From the NCBI GenBank assembly GCA_036505615.1, contig DASXTB010000393.1, forward strand, positions 1 to 7,608: a stretch of DNA of 7,608 nt, read 5' to 3'. This document shows positions 1 through 5,548 of this stretch, in pieces. The notes beneath the pieces were generated by a model. It saw nothing but the letters and a program-made list of their open reading frames with translations, did not search any database and was not told the DNA's origin. The translations under genes were made by a program, and so were the position numbers. This stretch comes from DASXTB01 sp036505615. Lineage in GTDB: Bacteria; Acidobacteriota; UBA6911; JACQSX01. Position 1 is the stretch's first letter; the number at the start of each line of letters is the position of its first letter.

Positions 1-818
1 TGGGGAATCGTGTTCACGACGGAAATGGACGGATCGATCTGCCCCACAACTGGAAGATCGTCGCCCGCCAAATGTTTTTGACGCCGTTCTCTTTCAAAGA
101 AGATCTCCAGGTACTTCTGCACGACGGCATAAGGCTCCCCCTCTTCGATCAGCGCTCCCTGATCGAGCAAGACAGTGCGGTCACAGAAGCGAGTGACCGC
201 CTGAAGGTCATGACTGACAAAGAGAATGGTCTTGCCCGCCCGCCGCAGTTGATCGATGCGGTGCATGCAACGATGTTGAAACACAATGTCGCCCACTGCC
301 AGCGCTTCGTCTACCAGCAGAATCTCCGGATCTACATTAATCGCGACGGCAAACGCCAATCGCATGAACATCCCGCTGGAGTATGTTTTTACCGGCTGAT
401 CGATGAACGGTCCAATAGAGGCAAAGTCTTCAATCTCGGCGAAGCACTCGTCCACTTCAGCCTTCTGCAGTCCCAGGATGGAGGCGTTCATGTACACGTT
501 CTCACGACCGGTAAAATTAGGATTAAATCCGGCGCCTAGTTCCAGCAGGGCGGCCACCTTTCCCTGCACGCGCAGCACTCCTTCTGTCGGTCGCAGGATA
601 CCGGCCACAAGCTGCAGCAATGTGCTTTTGCCGCTGCCATTGGCGCCGATTATCCCCATTGTGCTTCCTACCTCTACTGCGAGGTTGATGTCTTTGAGCG
701 CCCAAAACTCCTCATGCAAAGAACGGGTTCGCAGCGAGAGTAATTCCAGCAGTTTGTCTGAGGAGTTGCGGTAGATGGGGTATTTTTTCGAGACGTGTTC
801 CAGGGAAATGACGGCCAT
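1..818 (-). CDS. ABC transporter ATP-binding protein, polysaccharide/O-antigen export (Wzt/KpsT/TagH type), 3' end off window
   Basis: This is the cytoplasmic ATPase of an ABC-2 exporter for lipid-linked surface polysaccharide (O-antigen, capsule or teichoic-acid-type glycan). The frame is open from the ATG at 818 to the left edge, giving 272 residues with no stop. Visible motifs are Walker A GANGSGKS (about 58-65), a degenerate signature YSSGM (146-150) instead of LSGGQ, Walker B ILLVDE (166-171) and the switch histidine in SHD (203). The stretch GKVAALLELGAGFNPNFTGR (87-106) is typical of the Wzt/TagH subfamily. The start is set by a TGATG overlap with the permease stop, so the two are translationally coupled. 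Sequence continues at least 30 residues past the nucleotide-binding domain, hinting at a Wzt-like C-terminal extension that would bind the glycan end. The window ends before this can be confirmed. The exported glycan cannot be told from the sequence. Confidence 0.93.
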   Translation of the reverse strand, partial: MAVISLEHVSKKYPIYRNSSDKLLELLSLRTRSLHEEFWALKDINLAVEVGSTMGIIGANGSGKSTLLQLVAGILRPTEGVLRVQGKVAALLELGAGFNPNFTGRENVYMNASILGLQKAEVDECFAEIEDFASIGPFIDQPVKTYSSGMFMRLAFAVAINVDPEILLVDEALAVGDIVFQHRCMHRIDQLRRAGKTILFVSHDLQAVTRFCDRTVLLDQGALIEEGEPYAVVQKYLEIFFERERRQKHLAGDDLPVVGQIDPSISVVNTIP

Positions 819-1621
819 CAAATCACATCGACGAATTCTCTTTTGGTCACACGAAAGAAAATTCCGCCCATTACAAAAACCAGTCCGGCGACAATATACA
901 AAATCGCCACAGATTTCCACGCGGGCGTCCGGTCAAAGAATAACGCCTGACGATACGCCTCAACCACATGCGTCAGCGGGTTTACCGCCAACCACGGCCG
1001 GAATCGAGCCGGCACCATCGCCGGAAGATAGAAGATGGGCGTGAACCAGAACCAGAATGTAAGCACTACAGACAGCACCTGCGCGGTATCGCGCAGAAAG
1101 ACATTTAAGGCTGCCGCGATCCAGCTCAGTCCTACGGTAAACAGTATCAGCCCAAACAAAAAGAGAGGAAGCAGCGCCACGGGCCAGCCAAACGATCGCC
1201 GCCATAGCAAAACGCCCGCCAGGATCACAAACCCCACCCCATGATTCAGGAGGTTGGCCAGCATGATGGAGAGTGGAAGAATTTCTGACGGGAACAAGGT
1301 TTTTTTGATCAGGTGCGTATGTTCCAGGATGCTGTTCGCGGAGCGAAGTAACGTGTCCTGAAAGAACAGCCAGGGGAGGATTCCGCAAAAAAGAAAGAGC
1401 GGGTAGTTGTCAATTCCCCACCGCCGGTCGGCCGAAAAGATCACGGAAAAAACAAACGTGTAACTGACGAGCAGAATTACCGGATGGACCACTGCCCAGA
1501 ACAGTCCCATGAAAGAACCCACGTAGCGCTGTTTGAGTTCGCGCACGGCGAAATTCCAGATCAAGTAGCGATGGTGTACCAGCTTGGAGATGAAGTTGCT
1601 GAAAATGCGAATTCCTGTCAA
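818..1621 (-). CDS. ABC-2 type polysaccharide export permease (Wzm/KpsM/TagG family)
   Basis: The 267-residue inner-membrane permease pairs with the ATPase encoded directly downstream to export polysaccharide. About six hydrophobic segments are visible (near 38-62, 73-90, 116-138, 147-170, 180-203 and 237-258). Family hallmarks are the amphipathic N-terminus with RELKQRYVGSFMGLFW (27-42), NVFLRD (173-178) and NPLTHVVEAYR (214-224). The length matches the family. The start is TTG at 1621, with GAGGG six bases upstream. No in-frame ATG occurs before residue 38, inside the first membrane helix, so the TTG is preferred. An in-frame AAA-ACC-TTG context precedes the start, and a short ORF in another frame ends in a TTGA overlap with it. 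The gene ends in a 1-nt overlap with the ATPase gene. Family assignment is firm; the substrate is unknown. Confidence 0.93.
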   Translation of the reverse strand: MTGIRIFSNFISKLVHHRYLIWNFAVRELKQRYVGSFMGLFWAVVHPVILLVSYTFVFSVIFSADRRWGIDNYPLFLFCGILPWLFFQDTLLRSANSILEHTHLIKKTLFPSEILPLSIMLANLLNHGVGFVILAGVLLWRRSFGWPVALLPLFLFGLILFTVGLSWIAAALNVFLRDTAQVLSVVLTFWFWFTPIFYLPAMVPARFRPWLAVNPLTHVVEAYRQALFFDRTPAWKSVAILYIVAGLVFVMGGIFFRVTKREFVDVI

Positions 1622-1695
1622 GGTTTTCCCTCAAAACAGTCGGCTACGAGCACATACACGGTCGCGTTAACGCACACGCCAAGGTACACGATCAT
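1618..1695 (-). CDS. possible 25-residue upstream ORF coupled to the export permease
   Basis: An ATG at 1695 opens a 25-codon frame that reads MIVYLGVCVNATVYVLVADC followed by FEGKP and a TGA at 1620-1618. GAGG lies four bases before the ATG. The stop overlaps the permease TTG start as TTGA, the arrangement expected for translational coupling, and the permease ribosome-binding site lies inside this ORF. The peptide is hydrophobic with no recognisable family. It could be a leader peptide that opens the permease start, or a chance frame. There is no codon-usage or conservation evidence for it, so it is listed as a possibility only. Confidence 0.2.
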   Translation of the reverse strand: MIVYLGVCVNATVYVLVADCFEGKP

Positions 1696-2094
1696 TAAAC
1701 CTCGTCAGCGCCCCTCGTAAGCGCGTCCGTGTAACAATGCATAACTGGCCGCTGCCGCTGATGGTTCTTCAATAAATAAGATGGAATTTGAGGCCCGAAG
1801 GGCCGCCATTGGGTAGGCCCGCCCGTCAGGGCGGGAATTAGGAAGAAATATAGGATCAGAGCGCCGAAGGTGCGGCATCAAGCAGGGATCGAATGCCGCG
1901 CCTTCGGCGCTCCGGTTCTTTTTGATTCATGATCCCGGCCTTACGGCCGGGCCTACCCAATGGCGGCCCTGCGGGCCTCATACTGCAAGTTATTTTTTGA
2001 AAAACCAGAAGCGGGCTTTCAGACGGCCCTCAGGCCCTCTCTCCGTTCCCAAAATGTAGAAACTCCACGCCTGCCCTCCATGGGGGCAAGATGT
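1622..2094. other. gene-poor intergenic region between export permease and tetR
   Basis: No ORF with a recognisable product was found on either strand. Positions 1622-1788 hold the possible 25-codon ORF and otherwise unremarkable sequence. Any promoter for the exporter genes must lie here or in the palindromic element, but no clear -35/-10 pair stands out. Positions 1789-1980 are the nested palindromic element listed separately. Positions 1981-2094 lie 3' of tetR and carry one weak stem-loop at 2072-2088 (TGCCC/GGGCA arms) with no following T-run on the tetR sense strand, so a terminator cannot be asserted. Confidence 0.6.
1789..1980. repeat. nested palindromic element (REP/MITE-like), 48-bp outer arms and 20-bp inner arms
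   Basis: The outer arms at 1789-1836 and 1933-1980 are reverse complements at 44 of 48 positions. The inner arms at 1859-1878 and 1893-1912 match at 19 of 20. Each outer arm itself contains two small hairpins: GGCCC-NNN-GGGCC, and a 7-bp stem that is CCCGCCC/GGGCGGG on the left and CCCGGCC/GGCCGGG on the right. Each inner arm contains GCGCC-NNN-GGYGC. Of the four outer-arm differences, two fall in hairpin loops (GAA/GCA and GTCA/GTAA) and two are a compensatory pair that keeps the 7-bp stem. The single inner difference makes a G-U pair. Both ends carry the same TGAGGCCC boundary. It resembles composite REP elements (BIMEs), but no transposase gene is present and no second copy occurs in the window. 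Confidence 0.8.
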
Positions 2095-2754
2095 TCACTC
2101 CTTCAGTGTGGCGAGCAGTCGAAGGGTTGTTTGGCGTAGCGGGCGCATCAGCGGCGAGCTGGCCAGCTTGATCAACTTCACCACCAGGTCCGCAGTTAAT
2201 TCCATCAGCCGCCGCGTGCGCGATTGGCCGGGAGAGTTATCGTGAATCCAGAACAGAACAATGCCCATGTGGTAGAGCCAGAGCAAGTAAGGGAGTTCTG
2301 CTTTCAGGTCCGACGGAACTTTTACATTCGAGTTCTCTAGCACTTCGGCAAACAGCGAAATACTCTCCAGGCGTACAGGTTCGGATTCCCTGCTGAAGGG
2401 ATTCAGCGGACTTTGTGGATCGGCGGCGCTTTTAAAAAGAGTACCGGCAAACCGATGATAGGGCTCGATCGTGATCAGCACGGCGTCGAGCACTCCCAGA
2501 AGCCGCGCTTTTAAACCACGCTCTTTTTCGAGGACCGGCTGGCAGGCGGCCAACTGATCCCGATGAACGCGAGCATAGAACCCCTGAACCAGATGTTCCT
2601 TGGAGCCGAAGTAGTAATACGCATTCCCTAGCGCGAAGCCCGCACGTTCCGCAATAGCCCGCATTGTAGTGTCATCGTAACCGCGTTCACGGAAGAGCTC
2701 CAACGCAGTCTCCAGGATCAATGCCCGCGTTTGCTCCCCTTTTCGGGTTTTCAT
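2095..2754 (-). CDS. TetR/AcrR family transcriptional repressor
   Basis: This 219-residue one-component regulator has an N-terminal TetR DNA-binding domain (about 8-58). The helix-turn-helix TTMRAIAERAGFALGNAYYY (29-48) is followed by FGSKEHL (49-55), the family hallmark. The remaining roughly 150 residues form a helical ligand-binding and dimerisation domain whose effector cannot be read from sequence. The frame stays open upstream to 2904, but that extension lies inside the DCC gene and has no TetR character. The ATG at 2754, two bases after the DCC stop (TAATAATG), gives the normal family length. No strong Shine-Dalgarno precedes it, so translation is probably coupled to the gene upstream. 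As last gene of its operon, it likely represses the promoter at 3589-3617 through the TGAACATGTTCA palindromes. That link is inferred from position. Confidence 0.93.
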   Translation of the reverse strand: MKTRKGEQTRALILETALELFRERGYDDTTMRAIAERAGFALGNAYYYFGSKEHLVQGFYARVHRDQLAACQPVLEKERGLKARLLGVLDAVLITIEPYHRFAGTLFKSAADPQSPLNPFSRESEPVRLESISLFAEVLENSNVKVPSDLKAELPYLLWLYHMGIVLFWIHDNSPGQSRTRRLMELTADLVVKLIKLASSPLMRPLRQTTLRLLATLKE

Positions 2755-2756
2755 TA

Positions 2757-3134
2757 TTAATCTTGTCCCGTGCTGTGAACAGGCGTGATCTCGCCTATCT
2801 GGAATCGCCGGTTGGACATCCAAACAAGAAATCTTCGCGCTATCGGCCACAACTCGGGAGATGCTAACGCCAGCGACCATTCGCGGTAGTCGCGCAATGC
2901 CCACAGACAGATCAGGAATGCTTTCCCGTTCCGATAGACTGCACCATTGTCACCGATAATCGTCAACTCTGCCAGCGTCGCAGCGTGGTCCAGTTCGGGA
3001 AATCGGCGTCGAGCCTCGTCCGACCCAGCAGGAACAAAGAGCAGGTTGACGTACGCCGGCTGGCCCTCGAGCCAGGCGCGAATGCGACGACAAAGTTCGC
3101 AATCTGAGTCGTAGAGAACTGTCAGCGAACGCAC
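2757..3134 (-). CDS. DCC-family (DUF393) thiol-disulfide oxidoreductase-like protein
   Basis: This 125-residue protein has the N-terminal DCC pattern: a beta strand, then LYDSDCELC with the Cys12-x-x-Cys15 pair, and a following helix, in a thioredoxin-like layout. Members are predicted thiol-redox proteins, but most, including this one, have no known substrate. No signal peptide is seen, so a cytoplasmic location is likely. The GTG at 3134 is chosen as start because AGAAGG lies nine bases upstream (3144-3149), it follows the upstream stop at 3139-3141 by four bases, and the family motif normally begins within ten residues of the start. An ATG at 3188 in the same frame would add 18 residues, very rich in arginine, wholly overlapping the neighbouring gene, and is less likely. 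It sits between a membrane-protein gene and tetR in one operon, so a membrane-linked redox role is possible but unproven. Confidence 0.85.
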   Translation of the reverse strand: MRSLTVLYDSDCELCRRIRAWLEGQPAYVNLLFVPAGSDEARRRFPELDHAATLAELTIIGDNGAVYRNGKAFLICLWALRDYREWSLALASPELWPIARRFLVWMSNRRFQIGEITPVHSTGQD

Positions 3135-3138
3135 GACA

Positions 3139-3552
3139 CTAAACCTTCTGCGCCACCGTGCATGCATCTGCCGGTACCGGCGGTGCAATCGAGCTCAGCG
3201 TGGCCCGACGGCGAATTCGGCTGAAAACGTAAAGATTAAAAAAATGCATCATGCCCAGAACCACCAGCACCCCTCCTACTTTTCCGGAGAGCGCCTCAAT
3301 GGACTGTCGCGCATCGTCGACATTACTGCTGAGCTTGAGCGCAAGACTCACATAGCCCAGGTTGATTAGGTAGAAGCCAACCACAAGGAGATGGTTGACT
3401 GAGTTGGCCAAGGTTTCATTCCCATGGAACACGTCTACCAGAAAGACATGGCCATTCCGGTAAAGCGTCCGGGCAACCCACACTGTAAGGGCGATGCTAA
3501 TGATCAGGTAAACGAGGTAAGTGGAGACGGTAAATGTGATGTTTTCGTTCAT
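3139..3552 (-). CDS. small integral membrane protein of unknown function (three predicted helices)
   Basis: This 137-residue protein has three hydrophobic segments (about 7-27, 54-73 and 90-111) and an arginine-rich stretch at 112-116 right after the last one. Between helices 1 and 2 lies the polar stretch RNGHVFLVDVFHGNETLANS (32-51), leading into VNHLLVVGFYLINLGYVSLA (52-71). I recognise this pattern as a conserved but uncharacterised family, without a named function. The start is firm: AGGAGG (3559-3564 on the plus strand as CCTCCT) lies six bases before the ATG. It is the first gene of the operon with the DCC protein and TetR regulator, just below a near-consensus promoter flanked by two palindromes. 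Because the operon looks repressor-controlled, it is probably an inducible membrane function. The inducer is unknown. Confidence 0.88.
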   Translation of the reverse strand: MNENITFTVSTYLVYLIISIALTVWVARTLYRNGHVFLVDVFHGNETLANSVNHLLVVGFYLINLGYVSLALKLSSNVDDARQSIEALSGKVGGVLVVLGMMHFFNLYVFSRIRRRATLSSIAPPVPADACTVAQKV

Positions 3553-3573
3553 GACGCTCCTCCTGCAAAGTTT

Positions 3574-3587
3574 TTGAACATGTTCAA
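3574..3587. promoter_or_regulatory. operator O1, probable TetR binding site
   Basis: TTGAACATGTTCAA is a perfect 14-bp palindrome lying immediately downstream of the -10 box of the minus-strand promoter, covering the expected transcription start. A repressor bound here would block initiation. The core TGAACATGTTCA recurs at 3626-3637. Assignment to the TetR protein of the same operon is inferred from position and symmetry. Confidence 0.75.
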
Positions 3588-3588
3588 T

Positions 3589-3617
3589 AATGTACCGTCA
3601 GCACGGCCGGCTGTCAA
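3589..3617 (-). promoter_or_regulatory. sigma-70 type promoter for membrane protein-DCC-tetR operon
   Basis: On the minus strand TTGACA (3612-3617) and TACATT (3589-3594) are separated by exactly 17 bp, a near-consensus housekeeping promoter. The start of transcription is expected near 3582, about 30 bases before the ATG at 3552. The box pair is sandwiched between the two palindromic operators, which argues for strong transcription under repression. Confidence 0.8.
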
Positions 3618-3625
3618 CAGAAATT

Positions 3626-3637
3626 TGAACATGTTCA
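3626..3637. promoter_or_regulatory. operator O2, probable TetR binding site
   Basis: TGAACATGTTCA is the same perfect 12-bp palindrome as in O1, with further weaker symmetry outward in AAA/TTT flanks. It lies eight bases upstream of the -35 box. Its centre is 51 bp from that of O1, close to five helical turns, so two repressor dimers would sit on roughly the same DNA face. It could also affect the divergent rrf2 promoter some 40 bp away. Confidence 0.72.
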
Positions 3638-3677
3638 TATTTACCGGGAACCCGGCGAGGCAGATTGATTTTCGATC

Positions 3678-3707
3678 TGGACAGTCGACTTTTCCTTTTT
3701 ATATACT
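3678..3707 (+). promoter_or_regulatory. probable promoter of the Rrf2-cysM-mec-cysO/moeZ operon
   Basis: TGGACA (3678-3683) matches the -35 consensus at five of six bases and TATACT (3702-3707) matches the -10 at five of six, with an 18-bp spacer. Transcription would begin near 3714, giving a leader of only about 20 bases. No Shine-Dalgarno is visible in that leader. Confidence 0.6.
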
Positions 3708-3715
3708 CATAAATC

Positions 3716-3730
3716 CGATAAACATTATCG
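3716..3730. promoter_or_regulatory. candidate Rrf2 autoregulatory operator
   Basis: CGATAA-ACA-TTATCG is a perfect inverted repeat with a 3-bp centre lying at the predicted transcription start, between the -10 box and the rrf2 ATG. A second, wider symmetry, ATACTC (3703-3708) and GAGTAT (3730-3735), encloses it. Rrf2 regulators commonly bind such AT-rich dyads at their own promoters. Which of the two symmetries is the true site cannot be decided here. Confidence 0.5.
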
Positions 3731-3733
3731 AGT

Positions 3734-4171
3734 ATGAGAATAACGGCAAAATCAGACTACGCGATGTTGGCTCTGCTTCATCTGGGAATAGACAAGGCGA
3801 ATCGGCCGGTGCAGTCGCGCACTATCGCCGCCAAGCAACAGATTCCCCACCGTTTCCTGGAGCAGATTCTCCTCAACCTGAAGAAAGCGGGGTTGGTCCG
3901 CTCTGTCCGCGGCGCCAAGGGTGGTTACCAGCTGGCCGTTTCTCCGGCGGAGATTAATCTAAGAGATGCGATCGAAGCCGTCGAAGGCGGCATACATCTA
4001 TTGGGGAACCGTGAAAACGGAGCGACGGCCGTGGAAAGTGACCGCCGGCTTTTGCAGACCGTCTGGGTAGAAATTGAACAGAGTTTTCTCGAAAATCTCA
4101 GTTCCGTCACGCTCGAGGACATCATCGCGCGACAGCAGCAGCAGCGCGACGTTCTGATGTATCACATCTGA
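3734..4171 (+). CDS. Rrf2 family transcriptional regulator, cysteine-free (CymR-like)
   Basis: This 145-residue winged-helix regulator starts with the family's typical MRITAKSDYAMLALLHLG (1-18). It then has the recognition region HRFLEQILLNLKKAGLVRS (39-57) and the wing RGAKGGYQL (59-67), with a helical dimerisation part to the end. It contains no cysteine, so it lacks the three-Cys iron-sulfur site of IscR and NsrR. In this it resembles CymR, which in Bacillus senses cysteine status through a complex with CysK. The next gene, overlapping by one base (TGATG), encodes a cysteine synthase, so control of sulfur supply, perhaps by binding that enzyme, is a reasonable inference. The start is fixed by the family N-terminus even though no Shine-Dalgarno is seen, suggesting weak or SD-independent initiation. 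A dyad over the predicted transcription start suggests self-regulation. Confidence 0.93.
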   Translation: MRITAKSDYAMLALLHLGIDKANRPVQSRTIAAKQQIPHRFLEQILLNLKKAGLVRSVRGAKGGYQLAVSPAEINLRDAIEAVEGGIHLLGNRENGATAVESDRRLLQTVWVEIEQSFLENLSSVTLEDIIARQQQQRDVLMYHI

Positions 4172-5100
4172 TGAGCTCCGGAATTGGCCTGCAACGCCCG
4201 TCACTTCTCGATCTGATCGGCAACACGCCCTTGCTCGAACTGACGCGCCTTTCGCCCAAGCGCGCAGTAAAAATCCTGGCAAAGGCGGAGTGGTTTAACC
4301 CGGGCGGGTCGGTCAAAGACCGGACGGCGCGTTCCATCATTCTAGACGCTGAAGTACGCGGCCTGCTGACCTCACATAACATATTGCTCGATTCAACCAG
4401 CGGCAATACCGGGATTGCCTATGCCATGATTGCCGCAGCGCGCGGCTATCACGTCAGGCTGGTCGTGCCGCAAAACATCAACCCGGAACGGAAGCGCATT
4501 CTGACCGCCTACGGCGCGGAACTTCTGTTCACCGATCCCTTGGAAGGCGCCGATGGCGCCATCCGAGCTGCCGACGAACTTTACCTCAAGAACCCCGATG
4601 TTTATTATTATGCTAACCAGTACAGCAACGATGCCAACTGGCGGGCTCATTTTGAAACCACCGGGCCGGAAATCTGGGAACAGACGGGAGGAGAGGTGAC
4701 GCACTTTGTGGCAGGCTTGGGCACTACCGGCACGTTTGTCGGCACGACGCGCTTCTTGAAGAAAAAGCGGGCGATTCAGTCGGTCGCCGTGCAGCCCGAT
4801 TCTCCCATCCACGGCCTGGAGGGAATGAAACATCTGGCGACGGCGATTGTTCCAAAGATACATGACCCGTCTCTGGTGGATCGCCGCATCGATGTCCCGA
4901 CCGAGGAGGCACACCAAATGGTGTTGCGGATAGCGCGCCAGGAGGGGCTACTGATCGGCATTTCCGCCGGCGCGGCGGCGGCGGCGGCGCTACAACTGGC
5001 TGAGGAAATCAGGAGCGGCGTGATCGTCTTGATTTTCCCAGACAGTGGCAATCGATACCTGAGTGAGTCCTTCTGGGAGGAATATGCTTTGCATCGATGA
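4171..5100 (+). CDS. cysM: PLP-dependent cysteine synthase, CysM/CysK family, probably carrier-protein dependent
   Basis: This 309-residue fold-type II PLP enzyme replaces the leaving group of an activated serine with sulfur to make cysteine. Visible features are the N-terminal SLLDLIGNTPL (11-21), the PLP lysine 49 in NPGGSVKDR, the substrate loop STSGNTG (75-81), the phosphate-binding GLGTTGT (182-188) and Ser265 in GISAG for the pyridine nitrogen. In mycobacteria the equivalent enzyme, next to mec and cysO, uses O-phosphoserine and CysO thiocarboxylate instead of O-acetylserine and sulfide. The same neighbours here favour that role. The phosphoserine-selective arginine of the mycobacterial enzyme is not obvious: the corresponding loop reads HGLEGMKHL (214-222), where Lys220 might substitute. 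The substrate therefore stays open. The start overlaps the rrf2 stop by one base, and the end overlaps mec by 17 bases. Six consecutive GCG codons (4972-4989) encode the Ala-rich helix after GISAG, normal in length for the family. Confidence 0.93.
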   Translation: MSSGIGLQRPSLLDLIGNTPLLELTRLSPKRAVKILAKAEWFNPGGSVKDRTARSIILDAEVRGLLTSHNILLDSTSGNTGIAYAMIAAARGYHVRLVVPQNINPERKRILTAYGAELLFTDPLEGADGAIRAADELYLKNPDVYYYANQYSNDANWRAHFETTGPEIWEQTGGEVTHFVAGLGTTGTFVGTTRFLKKKRAIQSVAVQPDSPIHGLEGMKHLATAIVPKIHDPSLVDRRIDVPTEEAHQMVLRIARQEGLLIGISAGAAAAAALQLAEEIRSGVIVLIFPDSGNRYLSESFWEEYALHR

Positions 5101-5548
5101 AGCGAGTTTGGTTGCTATAAAGGAACACGGCCAGAGATCCTACCCGGAAGAATGCTGCGGGATCCTGCTGGGCAAGGTCTTTGACGACGGAACGCGGAAC
5201 CTCACCGAGCTACATCCTCTGGAAAATCGGCAGACGGAATCGCGCCAGAACCGTTTTCTAATCGAAGCACGGGATATGCTTCGAGCCGAGAAACATGCGC
5301 GCGAAAAAGGCGTAGATATTCTGGGGTTCTACCATTCGCATCCGGACCACGAGGCGCGGCCGAGCCAGTTCGATCGGGAGCACGCTTGGCCCTGGTATTA
5401 CTACATCATTGTCTCAATCAGCCAGGGGATTCCGGGTTCTCTAACCTGCTGGGAACTGGACGAAGACCGCAGTCGATTTCATGCGGTAGAAGTCGGGCTT
5501 AGCACATCGGCAGCCTGTATCAAGAGTGAGGAGAAGAGTCATGCCTAA
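5084..5548 (+). CDS. mec: JAMM/MPN+ metallopeptidase, Mec-like (releases cysteine from the CysO carrier)
   Basis: This 154-residue single-domain JAMM zinc peptidase has the complete metal and catalytic set. Glu23 lies in YPEECCG, and His84 and His86 in HSHP are followed after ten residues by Asp97 (SQFD), with Ser94 in place. Mycobacterial Mec, of similar length, cleaves the bond between the carrier's Gly-Gly end and a newly added cysteine. Here it lies between cysM and the carrier fusion gene, as expected for the same pathway. The ATG at 5084 is preferred: GGGAGG lies just before it with a short three-base gap, and the protein then begins in the usual family way. An in-frame GTG at 5063 would add seven residues within cysM and lacks family support. 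The gene overlaps cysM by 17 bases and the next gene by eight. A second possible substrate is the carrier-E1 fusion encoded next. Confidence 0.92.
   Translation: MLCIDEASLVAIKEHGQRSYPEECCGILLGKVFDDGTRNLTELHPLENRQTESRQNRFLIEARDMLRAEKHAREKGVDILGFYHSHPDHEARPSQFDREHAWPWYYYIIVSISQGIPGSLTCWELDEDRSRFHAVEVGLSTSAACIKSEEKSHA

Noticed and set aside
72..774. Plus-strand open frames of 155 and 123 codons over the left end
   Set aside because: They lie opposite the ABC ATPase gene, whose minus-strand frame carries all nucleotide-binding motifs. The plus-strand translations show no domain.
2755..2904. Fifty-residue N-terminal extension of the TetR frame
   Set aside because: It overlaps the DCC gene in another frame and has no family similarity. 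The ATG at 2754 gives the normal TetR start and length.
3135..3188. Longer start for the DCC protein at an ATG at 3188
   Set aside because: The added residues are an arginine-rich run inside the membrane-protein gene, while the GTG at 3134 has a good ribosome-binding site and family-like start.
3661..3679. CAGAT/ATCTG inverted repeat between the divergent promoters
   Set aside because: The arms are only 5 bp with a 9-bp gap, which is readily found by chance, and it does not match either operator.
3424..3957. 177-codon plus-strand frame across the divergent promoter region
   Set aside because: It covers both promoters and overlaps the membrane-protein and Rrf2 genes in other frames, and the translation shows no recognisable domain.
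4972..4989. Six GCG codons in a row in the cysteine synthase gene, a possible slippage tract
   Set aside because: The resulting alanine-rich helix after GISAG is normal in composition and length for this family, so no expansion is indicated.
4393..5051. Long minus-strand open frames opposite the cysteine synthase
   Set aside because: They are shadows of a GC-rich gene whose plus-strand frame has every catalytic motif.
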